DNA from: Candidatus Bathyarchaeota archaeon
GTDB lineage: Archaea > Thermoproteota > Bathyarchaeia > Bathyarchaeales > Bathyarchaeaceae
Direction: 5' to 3'
Assembly: GCA_030608565.1 (NCBI GenBank)
Contig: JAUWDY010000015.1
Location: 1-40,058, forward strand
Length of the DNA: 40,058 nt
Shown here: piece after piece, positions 1 to 7,778 of the stretch
How positions within the stretch are numbered: position 1 is the first letter of the stretch
Layout: each line of letters starts with the position of its first letter
Notes under the pieces: generated by a model
Told to the model about the DNA's origin: nothing
The model's database searches: none
What the model saw: the letters and a program-made list of their open reading frames with translations, nothing else
Program-made: the position numbers and the translations under genes

Positions 1-230
1 GTATAGTTCGTGGTCACTTCGTAGATTCGAGCGAGAGGAGGTTTTTTCTCTTTGAAGTCTTCAAGAAAGTTATTAACGTCGACTTTCTTTCCTTCTACTA
101 CAATCTCTACGACCGCGTCTCCTCGGTTTCGCACATAGCCAACTAACCTATTTTTCACGGCAATACGATAGATAAAGGGTCGAAAACCCACGCCTTGAAC
201 AATACCACTTACTTTGATTTCAGCACGCAA
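1..230 (-). CDS. hypF: Carbamoyltransferase HypF, N-terminal acylphosphatase domain (partial, runs off the left edge)
   Basis: Reading the minus strand from 230 gives about 76 residues with the acylphosphatase signature VSGIVQGVGFRPFIYRIA, followed by GYVRNRGDAVVEIVVEG. The GFRPFIYR wording is typical of HypF rather than of stand-alone acylphosphatases, which usually read GVxFR without the PF-Y. HypF makes the carbamoyl/cyanide ligand donor (with HypE) for the [NiFe] hydrogenase active site in the cytoplasm, which fits the MvhAG hydrogenase encoded later in the window. The start is probably TTG at 230-228: an in-frame TGA lies upstream, and a TATA-like box at about 279-290 would give a short leader. 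The zinc-finger, YrdC and Kae1-like domains expected in a full HypF lie outside the window. A stand-alone acylphosphatase remains possible. Confidence 0.72.
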   Translation of the reverse strand, partial: MRAEIKVSGIVQGVGFRPFIYRIAVKNRLVGYVRNRGDAVVEIVVEGKKVDVNNFLEDFKEKKPPLARIYEVTTNY

Positions 231-278
231 CCAGTGATCGAACTCCTTTCCATAGGCACCTCGAGACTGCTTGCATCC

Positions 279-290
279 AATATATTTTTT
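279..290 (-). promoter_or_regulatory. Putative TATA box of the hypF-like gene
   Basis: On the minus strand the run AAAAAATATATT lies about 50 bases before the proposed TTG start, placing the transcription start near 255. This spacing is normal for archaeal promoters. It is a motif reading only. Confidence 0.4.
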
Positions 291-392
291 GGTTTCGCCT
301 CAAAGTAAGCGTGACTGAGGAAGCATTCTTCTTCAAACATGAAAACACGCAATTTATCATGTTGTCGGTAGAATTCTTTCTGCAAAAGCCTT

Positions 393-413
393 AACAGAAA
401 TCAAAGTTCTGTT
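393..413. promoter_or_regulatory. Perfect 7-bp inverted repeat upstream of tbp
   Basis: AACAGAA and TTCTGTT are separated by seven bases (393-399 and 407-413). The repeat lies in the 261-base gap between the divergent hypF and tbp genes, about 80 bases before the tbp start. It may be an operator or an RNA hairpin. Nothing else recognisable was seen in that gap. Confidence 0.3.
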
Positions 414-491
414 TTACTGGGCCACCAAAAGAGTTATCGTTTGAGGCATTATCATTCCATCATACAACGTGCCGACTCGAGATGAAGCTTC

Positions 492-1055
492 TTGATAGGG
501 AAGAAAGCTCTCATTCGCATTGAAAACATCGTTGCTTCAGCATCCATTAACCAAGCTATCAGCCTGCAGTCTATAGTTAAGGCCTTTCCAACGGTGGAAT
601 ATCGACCGACGGTTTTTCCTGGGCTTGTTTTCAGGTTAAAGAAGCCAAAAACCGCTACTCTAATCTTTAAAACGGGTAAGATGGTTTGTACGGGAGCGAA
701 GTCGGAGAAAGAGGCTAGAAAAGCTTTGAACAAGGTAGTAAAGAAATTAAGGGCTAATGGAATAGCAGTTTTTGGGAAATCATCAATTGAGATTCAAAAC
801 ATAGTAGCCTCTATAAGCTTGGCAGGCGCGATTGATCTTGAAAGAGCGGTTTACAACCTTAAGAGAATTATGTACGAGCCTGAACAGTTCCCAGGTGCAA
901 TTTATCGAATGGCCAGTCCTAAAGTGGTGTTTCTCATATTCTCCACTGGCAAACTTGTATGTGTAGGTGCGAAAAAAGAAGCAGAAGTCTATGAGGCAGT
1001 AGACAAGATTCAGAAGATGCTGGAAGAAAACAATCTCCTTTATTATCAATCATAA
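492..1055 (+). CDS. tbp: TATA-box-binding protein (TBP)
   Basis: TBP binds the TATA element and, with TFB, recruits archaeal RNA polymerase. The 187-residue protein is two imperfect repeats of about 85 residues, as in all TBPs. Repeat 1 has IRIENIVASASI, FPGLVFRL and FKTGKMVCTGAKS. Repeat 2 has IEIQNIVASISL, FPGAIYRM and FSTGKLVCVGAKK. These are the canonical saddle strands and DNA-contacting phenylalanine/valine regions. TTG at 492 is the only start available, because an in-frame TGA lies at 483-485, and it places the first repeat a few residues from the N-terminus as expected. Length is normal. It is flanked by the divergent hypF and the convergent PDCD5-family gene, so it is probably transcribed alone. 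Confidence 0.95.
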   Translation: MIGKKALIRIENIVASASINQAISLQSIVKAFPTVEYRPTVFPGLVFRLKKPKTATLIFKTGKMVCTGAKSEKEARKALNKVVKKLRANGIAVFGKSSIEIQNIVASISLAGAIDLERAVYNLKRIMYEPEQFPGAIYRMASPKVVFLIFSTGKLVCVGAKKEAEVYEAVDKIQKMLEENNLLYYQS

Positions 1056-1095
1056 GGTGCACAGGGCTAAAGTCCCCCTATTCGCAGAAAACTCA

Positions 1096-1470
1096 CTATG
1101 ATTTCGCTTTCAGTTTTTCTTCTATTGTCTTCAGCTCCCCATGCTCTGAAATACGGATACGCGTTTTAAGTCTCACGCTCAAACCTAAACGTTTGAAAAA
1201 CCAGAGCAATTGTGCGCCATTCACTGGTCCTTTTAGTTTCCCTGTAGATATTAGCTGAGCTAAAGCCCTTTCAATTTGAGGGATAGTCTCAGGATACTGG
1301 CGTTCTGCAGCGTCCAAGACTTCTGAGGCCCGACCGATCAGAACTCGGCTTAACACTTTCTTGGGATTTCCTGTTTCCTTTTCTTTTCCAGCCTCTTTCG
1401 CTAGCCAGCGTTTCCTCATCTCCAGCATTTTTCGACGTTTCCACCGCTCTAATTCCTTATCTTCCGGCAA
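1096..1470 (-). CDS. PDCD5-family DNA-binding protein
   Basis: This is a 124-residue basic protein of the archaeal/eukaryotic PDCD5 (TF-1 apoptosis-related) family, a small helical-bundle DNA-binding protein of unclear cellular role. The charged N-terminal helix (ELERWKRRKMLEMRKRW) and the core LSRVLIGRASEVLDAAERQ are family hallmarks, followed by ALAQLISTGKLKGPVNGAQL. The start chosen is TTG at 1470-1468, with GGTGGGA about eight bases upstream. No ATG lies at the expected N-terminus. It converges on tbp and is separated from the next operon by 188 bases holding divergent promoters. Confidence 0.88.
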   Translation of the reverse strand: MPEDKELERWKRRKMLEMRKRWLAKEAGKEKETGNPKKVLSRVLIGRASEVLDAAERQYPETIPQIERALAQLISTGKLKGPVNGAQLLWFFKRLGLSVRLKTRIRISEHGELKTIEEKLKAKS

Positions 1471-1598
1471 ACATGTCCCACCGTCAACACTATGACAAGA
1501 AGTTTCTCCTTTTTCGTGTTTTCACATAAGGCGGTTCATATCTAAAAGTCGTTCGCTACCAGTATGCTTTTCAGCAAGACGTTTAAGAGATTGAAAAT

Positions 1599-1610
1599 AA
1601 CATTTATAGT
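1599..1610 (+). promoter_or_regulatory. Putative TATA box of the hdrA-trxB operon
   Basis: AACATTTATAGT, preceded by an A-rich BRE-like stretch (GAAAATA), lies about 50 bases before the ATG at 1659. A TGGAG ribosome-binding site is at 1646-1650. The predicted transcription start is near 1630. Confidence 0.45.
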
Positions 1611-1658
1611 TCAATTCGTAGAGTTGCTTAGAAGCTGCTGTCCAATGGAGAAGTAAAA

Positions 1659-4043
1659 ATGACCCAAGAAGAAGCGAATGTTGGAGTGTACATTTGCCAT
1701 TGCGGAGGGAACATAAGTGATACGGTAGATGTAGAAAAGGTCAGAGAAGCCGCTGCCGAATTTGAAGGAGTGAAGATTGCGAAAACATACGAATATGTGT
1801 GCAGCGACCCTGGACAAGAAATGATAATAAACGGGATAAAGGAACATGGGCTCAACAGAATTGTAGTAGCGTCATGTTCACCGAGAATGCACCTTGACAC
1901 TTTTAGACGAGCAGTGGAATCAGCTGGTTTGAACCCGTATTTCCTTGAAATGGCAAATATTAGAGAGCAGTGTAGCTGGGTTCACGACGATAAGGAGGCT
2001 GCAACGTCCAAGGCTATTGACCTTATACGCGGGGCAGTGGAGCGCGCCCGTTACCTCGAACCCTTAAAGACGAAGAGCATACCCGTGAATAGAGATATCC
2101 TCGTGATTGGAGGAGGAATCGCGGGCATCATCGCTTCCATTGAGTTGGCGGACAAGGGTTATCAAGTATACTTGGCGGAGAGAAGCCCGAGCATAGGCGG
2201 GCATATGGCCCAGCTTAGCAAAACCTTCCCCACCCTCGACTGCTCGCAGTGCATTCTCACGCCGAAAATGGTGTACGCTGGACAACACCCAAACATAAAG
2301 ATAATCAGCATGGCAGAACCAATAGCCGTCGAAGGTTCTCCTGGCAACTATAGAGTCTTGATCAAAAAGCATCCAAGATTCATAGATGCTTCCAAATGCA
2401 CTGCCTGTGGAGAGTGTGAGAAGTTTTGTCCCGTCAAGGTTCCAAGCGAATTCTCAGCTGGCTTGTTTCCGCGAAAGGCTATTTACACACCGTTCAAGCA
2501 GGCGGTTCCAAGAACATATGTGATTGACAAAGAACACTGTTTATACTTCACTAAGGGAGTCTGTAGGCTTTGCGAAAAATTGTGCAAGGGTAAAGCCATT
2601 GATTTCGACCAGAAAGAAGAAATCATTGAGTTAGATGTGGGAGCAATTATTGCTTGCACCGGATTTGAATTAGTTGATCCGAAAACTTTTGAGGAGTACA
2701 GTTTCGGTTTACATCCAGACATCGTAACAAACCTGCAGTTAGAGATACTCCTGAACCATGAAATGCGTAGACCCTCTAACGGAAAGGTAGCGAAAAAAGT
2801 TGCCTTTATACTCTGCGTGGGTAGCCGAATGATGAACGAGGAACCAGGCGTTGAACATTGCTGCAAGATAGGTTGTATGGCTGCAATCAAACAAGCTATG
2901 ATAGTTCAAAAAATCGTGCCTGACGCCGAGCCATGGATTTTTTACACTGACGTAAGAGCTGATGGGAAAGGATACGAAGAGTTCTACACTACGGCTCAAG
3001 ATCATAACGTACATTTTGTCAGAGGCCGCGTAGCAGAAGTTTTTCCGCAGAGCGATGAAATATTGGTGAGGGCGGAGGACACCCTTCTTGGGGCTCAAGT
3101 AGAGGGAAAATTCGACTTGGTAGTGCTCACCCTAGGCATCATTCCTAGCCCAGGCACTCAAGAATTAGCTCAAAAGTTGGGCATCCAAGTCGGCCCTGAT
3201 GGATTTCTTTTGGAAAGACATTACAAGCTTAGACCAGTTGATAGTCAAAGGGAAGGAGTGTTTATTGCTGGATGTGCCTTGAGTCCAAAGGATGTGAGGG
3301 AAACAGTCTTAGAGGCGATGTCTACTGCTTCAAGGGTTGCAACGTTCGTAGGGAAAGGTGAGGTTTCTGTCTCGCCAGAAGTGGCTTATATTATTCCCGA
3401 AAAATGTGACAACTGTGGGATATGCGTAAAAGTATGTCCCGTTGCGGCGGTGGAAGAGTCTCCTACAGGCTTGAAGATCAACCCGATGTCATGTGTTGGA
3501 TGTGGAATCTGCGTGCCAAGATGTCCTAGAGGGGCTATTGACCTTAAGCACTGTACTGAAGTCCAGTTGGTGGCTCAAATCGACAAAGTGAGTGAAGGCG
3601 GCAAGGTGCCAAAGATCATTGCGTTTCTTGAGAAAGAGATAGCTTATGGAGCTGCTGACTTAGCTGGGCAGTCTAGAGCATCATATCCCCCTAACGTGGA
3701 GATAATCGGCGTTCCCAGCACTGGAAGAGTCGGCTTGAAACACTTGCTGCATGCATTCGCCTCTGGGGCTGATGGTGTAATATTGCTTGAGGACCACGGC
3801 GGCGTGTTCACTGAAGAGGCTTTGAGGAAACATGTTACTGAATTGAAAAAGGAGTTAAGAGGGTACGGCGTTCAATCCCTCCGCCTTATGTCGTTCTCTA
3901 CAACGCTTCCAGAATACAACAAGGTACTCAACACATTCGAAACATTTAACGAGAGAATTTCGAAGATGGGTCCTCTTTCACAAGAAACACGCTTGAAAAT
4001 TAAAGAAAAACTTGAAACGCAACAGAGTTTTTCGGCAGATTGA
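1659..4043 (+). CDS. hdrA: HdrA-type flavin/iron-sulfur protein fused to a cysteine-less MvhD-like domain
   Basis: HdrA is the FAD subunit of heterodisulfide reductase complexes, where electrons are bifurcated. Order in the 794 residues: an N-terminal iron-sulfur domain (about 1-140) with C13, C15, C48, C73 and C105; a thioredoxin-reductase-like FAD domain starting at GGGIAG (151-156), with LDCSQCILTPKM (C195, C198); an inserted ferredoxin (C247/250/253/257 and C294/302/305/309); CVGSR (386) and C401/402/406; two C-terminal 4Fe-4S motifs (from C583 to about 620); then about 645-790, a domain homologous to MvhD. That last domain keeps AYGAADLAGQSR, YPPNV and GADGV, but all cysteines that bind the MvhD [2Fe-2S] cluster are gone. 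It is therefore probably structural only, or a docking surface. The gene is followed 34 bases later by a thioredoxin reductase, presumably co-transcribed, which suggests a thiol-disulfide role. Confidence 0.92.
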   Translation: MTQEEANVGVYICHCGGNISDTVDVEKVREAAAEFEGVKIAKTYEYVCSDPGQEMIINGIKEHGLNRIVVASCSPRMHLDTFRRAVESAGLNPYFLEMANIREQCSWVHDDKEAATSKAIDLIRGAVERARYLEPLKTKSIPVNRDILVIGGGIAGIIASIELADKGYQVYLAERSPSIGGHMAQLSKTFPTLDCSQCILTPKMVYAGQHPNIKIISMAEPIAVEGSPGNYRVLIKKHPRFIDASKCTACGECEKFCPVKVPSEFSAGLFPRKAIYTPFKQAVPRTYVIDKEHCLYFTKGVCRLCEKLCKGKAIDFDQKEEIIELDVGAIIACTGFELVDPKTFEEYSFGLHPDIVTNLQLEILLNHEMRRPSNGKVAKKVAFILCVGSRMMNEEPGVEHCCKIGCMAAIKQAMIVQKIVPDAEPWIFYTDVRADGKGYEEFYTTAQDHNVHFVRGRVAEVFPQSDEILVRAEDTLLGAQVEGKFDLVVLTLGIIPSPGTQELAQKLGIQVGPDGFLLERHYKLRPVDSQREGVFIAGCALSPKDVRETVLEAMSTASRVATFVGKGEVSVSPEVAYIIPEKCDNCGICVKVCPVAAVEESPTGLKINPMSCVGCGICVPRCPRGAIDLKHCTEVQLVAQIDKVSEGGKVPKIIAFLEKEIAYGAADLAGQSRASYPPNVEIIGVPSTGRVGLKHLLHAFASGADGVILLEDHGGVFTEEALRKHVTELKKELRGYGVQSLRLMSFSTTLPEYNKVLNTFETFNERISKMGPLSQETRLKIKEKLETQQSFSAD

Positions 4044-4077
4044 GACAATTAAGAATTCATGTAAAGCGTATGGAACG

Positions 4078-5022
4078 ATGATGAGAATGGAGAGTTGGGA
4101 CTTAATTATCATCGGCGCAGGACCAGCTGGTCTTACGGCTGGTATTTACGGAGTTCGAAGCGGACTAAAAACACTGATTTTGGAGGAAAAAATGGTTGGA
4201 GGCACAACAGCAGACGCCCCGATAATCGAGAATTATCCGGGTTTCCAAAGCATAAACGGACGCGAACTGGCACAGAAAATGGGGGCTCATTGCAGAAGTG
4301 TCGGCGTAGAAATTCACGAGCTAGAAAGGGTTGTCAGCCTAGACCTTGAAGGCGAGAAAAAAATTGTGAAAACCGACAAAGCAACGTATGAAACTAAAAC
4401 TGTTGTTATTGCTTCTGGAAGACGCTACAGCGAACTTGGCATTCCAGGTGAAAAAGAGTTCCGTGGAAGGGGTGTAAGCTACTGTGGAGTCTGCGACGGT
4501 CCATTGTTTAAAGGTAAGCGTGTTCTGGTGGTTGGCGGCGGTAGCTCAGCAGTAATAACAGCCCTTTACATTGCTGAACTGGCATCTGAGGTTAAGCTGG
4601 CTCATCGAAGGGGGATGCTGAGAGCTGAAGAAGCCATTGTGGAAGCGTTGAAGGACAAAAGCAACGTGGAAATTTTATGGAATACAGAAGTAAAGAAAAT
4701 TGAAGGTGCAAACGTGGTCAGCAAGGCATTATTGTTTGATAATAAAACCGGAGAAACTAGAGAAATAGATGTTGACGGCGTGTTTATTCAAGTTGGTGAA
4801 GTGCCGAACAGTCAAATCGCTAACGAAACTGGCGTTGAAGTGGATAAAGGAGGTTACATCATTGTTGACAGTCGTCAGAGAACCAATATAAGCGGTGTGT
4901 ATGCTGCCGGTGACGTAACCGCGAGCCCAGTTAAGCAGATTGGAACAGCCGTGGGGCAAGCCATAATAGCAGCCACTGGAGCGTTTGGTTACATAAAACA
5001 ACCATACTACTACAAGGGATAG
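4078..5022 (+). CDS. trxB: Thioredoxin reductase (NADPH-type)
   Basis: A flavoprotein of 314 residues, normal for low-molecular-weight thioredoxin reductases, which pass NAD(P)H electrons through FAD to a CxxC disulfide and on to thioredoxin. Visible motifs are FAD-binding GAGPAG (13-18), the redox-active CGVC (C136, C139) in YCGVCDGP, a second nucleotide-binding GGGSSA (153-158), then AHRRGMLR, whose HRR favours NADPH. The C-terminal FAD motif GVYAAGDV is also present. Three candidate starts (4078, 4081, 4087) lie close together. A longer reading frame back to 4012 would overlap hdrA and add an unrelated N-terminus, so I use 4078. A decayed copy of its last ~35 codons and downstream flank lies at 11624-11792. 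Confidence 0.93.
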   Translation: MMRMESWDLIIIGAGPAGLTAGIYGVRSGLKTLILEEKMVGGTTADAPIIENYPGFQSINGRELAQKMGAHCRSVGVEIHELERVVSLDLEGEKKIVKTDKATYETKTVVIASGRRYSELGIPGEKEFRGRGVSYCGVCDGPLFKGKRVLVVGGGSSAVITALYIAELASEVKLAHRRGMLRAEEAIVEALKDKSNVEILWNTEVKKIEGANVVSKALLFDNKTGETREIDVDGVFIQVGEVPNSQIANETGVEVDKGGYIIVDSRQRTNISGVYAAGDVTASPVKQIGTAVGQAIIAATGAFGYIKQPYYYKG

Positions 5023-5101
5023 AACTCGTGATTCCTTGCGTTCGTGAGACGCTTGAAGTAAGATTTAAGTTTCAAATTAAGCAGTGGATTACTATCAATT
5101 C
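4924..5101 (+). repeat. Duplicated segment, copy 1 (trxB 3' end plus downstream flank)
   Basis: About 178 bases matching 11624-11792. The segment runs from the last ~33 codons of trxB through about 79 bases after its stop. Shared stretches include GTACTAC/ATACTAC-TACAA around the stop and AGTGGATTACT near the end. The homology stops abruptly after TCAATTC in both copies. The rest of the gap (5102-5270) is AT-rich and holds the promoter of the next gene. Confidence 0.75.
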
Positions 5102-5207
5102 ATGCATGCAATAAATTTAAAGCGAGAATTAATCTAAAACCGTTTTTATGTTCGTTTTATTCTAATTTTCTCATAGAGGCGTGTTTGTACTTGTCGTAGA
5201 AAGTAAC

Positions 5208-5216
5208 ATTTAAAAG
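5208..5216 (+). promoter_or_regulatory. Putative TATA box of the glutamate-synthase-like gene
   Basis: ATTTAAAAG, preceded by the BRE-like GAAAGTAAC, lies about 55 bases upstream of the ATG at 5271. GGTGA just before the start can serve as a ribosome-binding site. Confidence 0.4.
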
Positions 5217-5270
5217 CTTAATTTCTGTATTTCTAATACTCTAGGTTTACAAACGTAAAGGTGAAGTGAA

Positions 5271-6878
5271 ATGCCAGAACGTGTTTCAAGAAACTCTTCA
5301 TATCTAAACAGCAAATCCACAACCGGAACAATGACGCGAGTGAAAGACCTTAGTCCAACAAGTGGTATGTGCCCCATATGCATCCGAGACTGTCCCTTTC
5401 TTTGCGAGATCGGCTTGTCCACTTTCCGAGGAAGAGAAACTCTATATCCTGAGCCTCTGCAATTCGGTTCTAGCACCGCTGGGGCACTGAAAGACTTTGG
5501 GTTAGACTGGTCCCACTTTAACATTCAATCATCAATCTTTGAGGTGCACGGCATCAAAGCAGACTCCGATGTGGCGCTCTTTCCTAACGTGAACACAGAA
5601 ACCAAGATAGCAGGTATCCCCATCAAACTCCCCATTATAGCAGGCGCATTCGGTTCAACCGAAGTGGGCAGGCGAAACTGGGAAGGCTTGGGAATAGGCT
5701 GCGCTCTCTCAGGTATAATCCTAACCGTCGGAGAAAACGTGTGCGGAATGGACAGAGAATCAAAATTCACGGGAGGCAAAGTGACATACTCAAAGGAGCT
5801 GAAACGAAGAGTCGACTTGTTCCGAAAGTTTTGGGATGGAAAATACGGAGACATAGTAGTTCAAACCAATGTGGAAGACCAGCGATTAGGCGTGGATGTT
5901 TACGCTATCTCCAAGCTGGAAGTGAACGTAATTGAGAGAAAATGGGGACAAGGCGCTAAAGCCATTGGAGGGGAAGTTCGAATTCGAAACCTTGACAAGG
6001 CAATTATGCTGAAAAAGCGAGGTTATATCGTAATTCCAGACCCAGAAGACCCAATAGTGCAAGAGGCGTTTAAAGAAGGAGTGTTCAAATCCTTCGAGAG
6101 ACACAGCCGTGTGGGGATACCGAAAGAAAGAGGCTTCATCGAGGATATCGAGTGGCTGAGAAGTCAAGGCGCAAAACATGTCAGTCTAAAAACCGGGGCG
6201 TACAGACCGTCCGCGATTGCCTACACAATGAAGATGGCTTCAGAGGCGAAGATCGAGGCTGTAACATTCGACGGCGCTGGAGGCGGAACGGGTATGAGTC
6301 CCGTGCCTATGATGGATGAAATGAGTATTCCCACGGTGTATCTGGAAGCATGGGTTCTGAAGTGCGCAGAGATTTTACGAAAGAAAGGCCGATTTGTGCC
6401 AGACATCCTTATGGCCGGTGGCTTCATTAGTGAGACCCAGATTTTCAAGACTATTGCTATGAGCAACTTTGGTGACGGGCCATATGTGAAAGGCGTTTTG
6501 ATGGGGAGATCTCCATTAACTGCTACGATGAAAGCTTCATATTTCATGGAATTGGCTAAGGAAGGCAAGTTACCTAAGACTTTTGCGCAACGTTATGGCA
6601 CGACGCCGGAAAAATTCTTCATTGTCGCTCCTGAGCTAAAAGCCAAATATGGAAAGAGATTCAAAGAAATTCCTTGGGAAGCCGTGGGTCTCCACAGCTA
6701 TCTTACCGACCGCATTGGAGTTGGCTTAAAACAGTTGATGGCAGGAGCCCGAAAGTGGAAGCTGAATTTGATTGAGCGTGGTGATTTGATGGCGTTGTCA
6801 AAGAGAGCTGCGGAGGTTACAGGGATCCCGTTAGCAGAAGAGGTAGATGCTGACGCAATCGAGAGAATTCTTGGCTAA
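5271..6878 (+). CDS. FMN-binding glutamate synthase-like protein (GltB central/FMN domain, archaeal short form)
   Basis: The protein of 535 residues covers only the central and FMN (TIM-barrel) parts of glutamate synthase. The glutamine amidotransferase domain and the C-terminal beta-helix are absent. SLKTGAYRPSAIAY, the FMN/oxoglutarate-site motif FDGAGGGTGMSP (about residue 330) and MAGGFISETQIFK support the family. The N-terminus has a four-cysteine motif, CPICIRDCPFLC (C34, C37, C41, C45), suitable for an iron-sulfur cluster and ahead of the barrel. The usual GltS 3Fe-4S motif (CHxNxCPxG) is not visible. Family members may make glutamate from ammonia or glutamine with partner subunits, or may act on other substrates. 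The glutamate dehydrogenase and NfnB-type flavoproteins nearby make a nitrogen role plausible but unproven. Confidence 0.8.
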   Translation: MPERVSRNSSYLNSKSTTGTMTRVKDLSPTSGMCPICIRDCPFLCEIGLSTFRGRETLYPEPLQFGSSTAGALKDFGLDWSHFNIQSSIFEVHGIKADSDVALFPNVNTETKIAGIPIKLPIIAGAFGSTEVGRRNWEGLGIGCALSGIILTVGENVCGMDRESKFTGGKVTYSKELKRRVDLFRKFWDGKYGDIVVQTNVEDQRLGVDVYAISKLEVNVIERKWGQGAKAIGGEVRIRNLDKAIMLKKRGYIVIPDPEDPIVQEAFKEGVFKSFERHSRVGIPKERGFIEDIEWLRSQGAKHVSLKTGAYRPSAIAYTMKMASEAKIEAVTFDGAGGGTGMSPVPMMDEMSIPTVYLEAWVLKCAEILRKKGRFVPDILMAGGFISETQIFKTIAMSNFGDGPYVKGVLMGRSPLTATMKASYFMELAKEGKLPKTFAQRYGTTPEKFFIVAPELKAKYGKRFKEIPWEAVGLHSYLTDRIGVGLKQLMAGARKWKLNLIERGDLMALSKRAAEVTGIPLAEEVDADAIERILG

Positions 6879-6880
6879 GC

Positions 6881-6899
6881 TTTCCCTTTTCCTTTTTTT
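6881..6899 (+). terminator. T-rich transcription terminator
   Basis: Pyrimidine runs TTTCCCTTTT-CCTTTTTTT directly follow the stop codon at 6878. Archaeal RNA polymerase terminates at such T tracts. It lies between two convergent genes. Confidence 0.5.
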
Positions 6900-6904
6900 G
6901 GCTA

Positions 6905-7636
6905 TTACATTTTACCTAATGTAATAGTTAAACCTTCGACTTTGTATTCTCTTCTTTCGTATGTTTGAGGGGCGTATCTTCCACCTGCTTCTTTGATTTG
7001 AAGCGTTAGTTTTTCTTCTTGTTTGTTAAGGTCAATTACAACTTGTGTCATATGTTCTATTGCTGCAAGGAATTCTTTTGGGTGAGCAGATTTCTCTACT
7101 GTCCAGTACGCAAGTGTTTTGTACGCGTAGAGTGCGGGGCATATGTGACCGAAGAACGTTTTTGTGTTTTCTCTTCCCCAGATGTGCTGCATTGCGGTTA
7201 GGCTGTTGAATATCAGTCTGGTTCCTTCGCTTATGAATTCTCTTTCTATTCTTCCGAAGAAATGGTGGAAACGTTCTGGGTCTTTTGAGCTGGGCACTTT
7301 TCTTATCCATTGGGGAGCTTTATCATAGAAATCCGTGAATATCAATTCGCCCAGTCCAGTTGATTCCGAAAAGCAGTCTAAAACTAGAAGTTTTTTCTCC
7401 CAATCTTTGGGCAGTTCTCTTATCAGGGGGTTAAGCAGAACTAGTAGTGCTTGCGGGGGATATATAAAATCTAAATAGATTACCTGATTGTTTTCTTGTA
7501 TACCTTGTTTCATGAATGCACGAAGGAATTCATGGATAAATGTTCCAGTGTCGATTTCCCATAGAACATTTTCACCCAAGATTAGGCCTCCACCTAAAAG
7601 TTTGTCTAAATCCTTTACTCCGGTCGGATAATGCAT
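6905..7636 (-). CDS. KaiC/RadA-like RecA-superfamily protein with degenerate P-loop
   Basis: A 243-residue protein beginning YPTGVKDLDKLLGGGL, the classic opening of archaeal KaiC/RadA-like ATPases. The following Walker A, normally GxxGxGK(S/T), reads LWEIDTGTFIHEF: the invariant lysine and Ser/Thr are missing. A Walker-B-like segment (QVIYLDFIYP) and a later RLIFNSLTAM remain. It is therefore probably not an ATPase, or binds nucleotide differently. Such proteins are often signalling or regulatory partners. The ATG at 7636 follows a GGAG site. It is divergent from the glutamate dehydrogenase gene across 142 bases that hold a perfect palindrome, so the two genes may be controlled together. The function is unknown. 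Confidence 0.7.
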   Translation of the reverse strand: MHYPTGVKDLDKLLGGGLILGENVLWEIDTGTFIHEFLRAFMKQGIQENNQVIYLDFIYPPQALLVLLNPLIRELPKDWEKKLLVLDCFSESTGLGELIFTDFYDKAPQWIRKVPSSKDPERFHHFFGRIEREFISEGTRLIFNSLTAMQHIWGRENTKTFFGHICPALYAYKTLAYWTVEKSAHPKEFLAAIEHMTQVVIDLNKQEEKLTLQIKEAGGRYAPQTYERREYKVEGLTITLGKM

Positions 7637-7703
7637 TGTTTCTCCATCCTGTTGAATGTTAAACTTCCTCGTTCTTCCATTAAAATGTTTGTTCGTTTTC
7701 GTT

Positions 7704-7726
7704 GTTCATTGATGTACACAATGAAC
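7704..7726. promoter_or_regulatory. Palindromic operator between the KaiC-like gene and gdh
   Basis: GTTCATTG and CAATGAAC form perfect 8-base arms around seven bases. The site lies just upstream of a TATA-like GTATAATTG (7736-7744) that would serve gdh, and upstream of TTTTAAT serving the minus-strand gene. Further half-sites (GTTC at 7691, TGAAC at 7743) surround it. The same GTTCA/TGAAC half-sites recur before the regulator at 9676. Confidence 0.55.
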
Positions 7727-7778
7727 ATAACACTTGTATAATTGAACATTACGTTTGTAAAGGTTGAGGTAAAAACGA

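Noticed and set aside
2739-3098. Many long minus-strand frames inside the hdrA genes.
   Set aside because: They are codon-shadow frames with no recognisable domains and no ribosome-binding sites. The plus-strand proteins are unambiguous.
4012-4077. Longer thioredoxin reductase start overlapping hdrA.
   Set aside because: It adds an unrelated 22-residue stretch translated from the end of hdrA. Starts at 4078-4087 give the normal family N-terminus.
5028-5114. A 28-codon frame starting GTG after trxB, with a similar 32-codon frame at 11719-11817 (IPxVRxxLxVR...WITxNS), as a conserved small protein.
   Set aside because: Differences between the copies fall on first and second codon positions more than on third, and the second frame overlaps the next hdrA start. 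The similarity is explained by the duplicated DNA segment.
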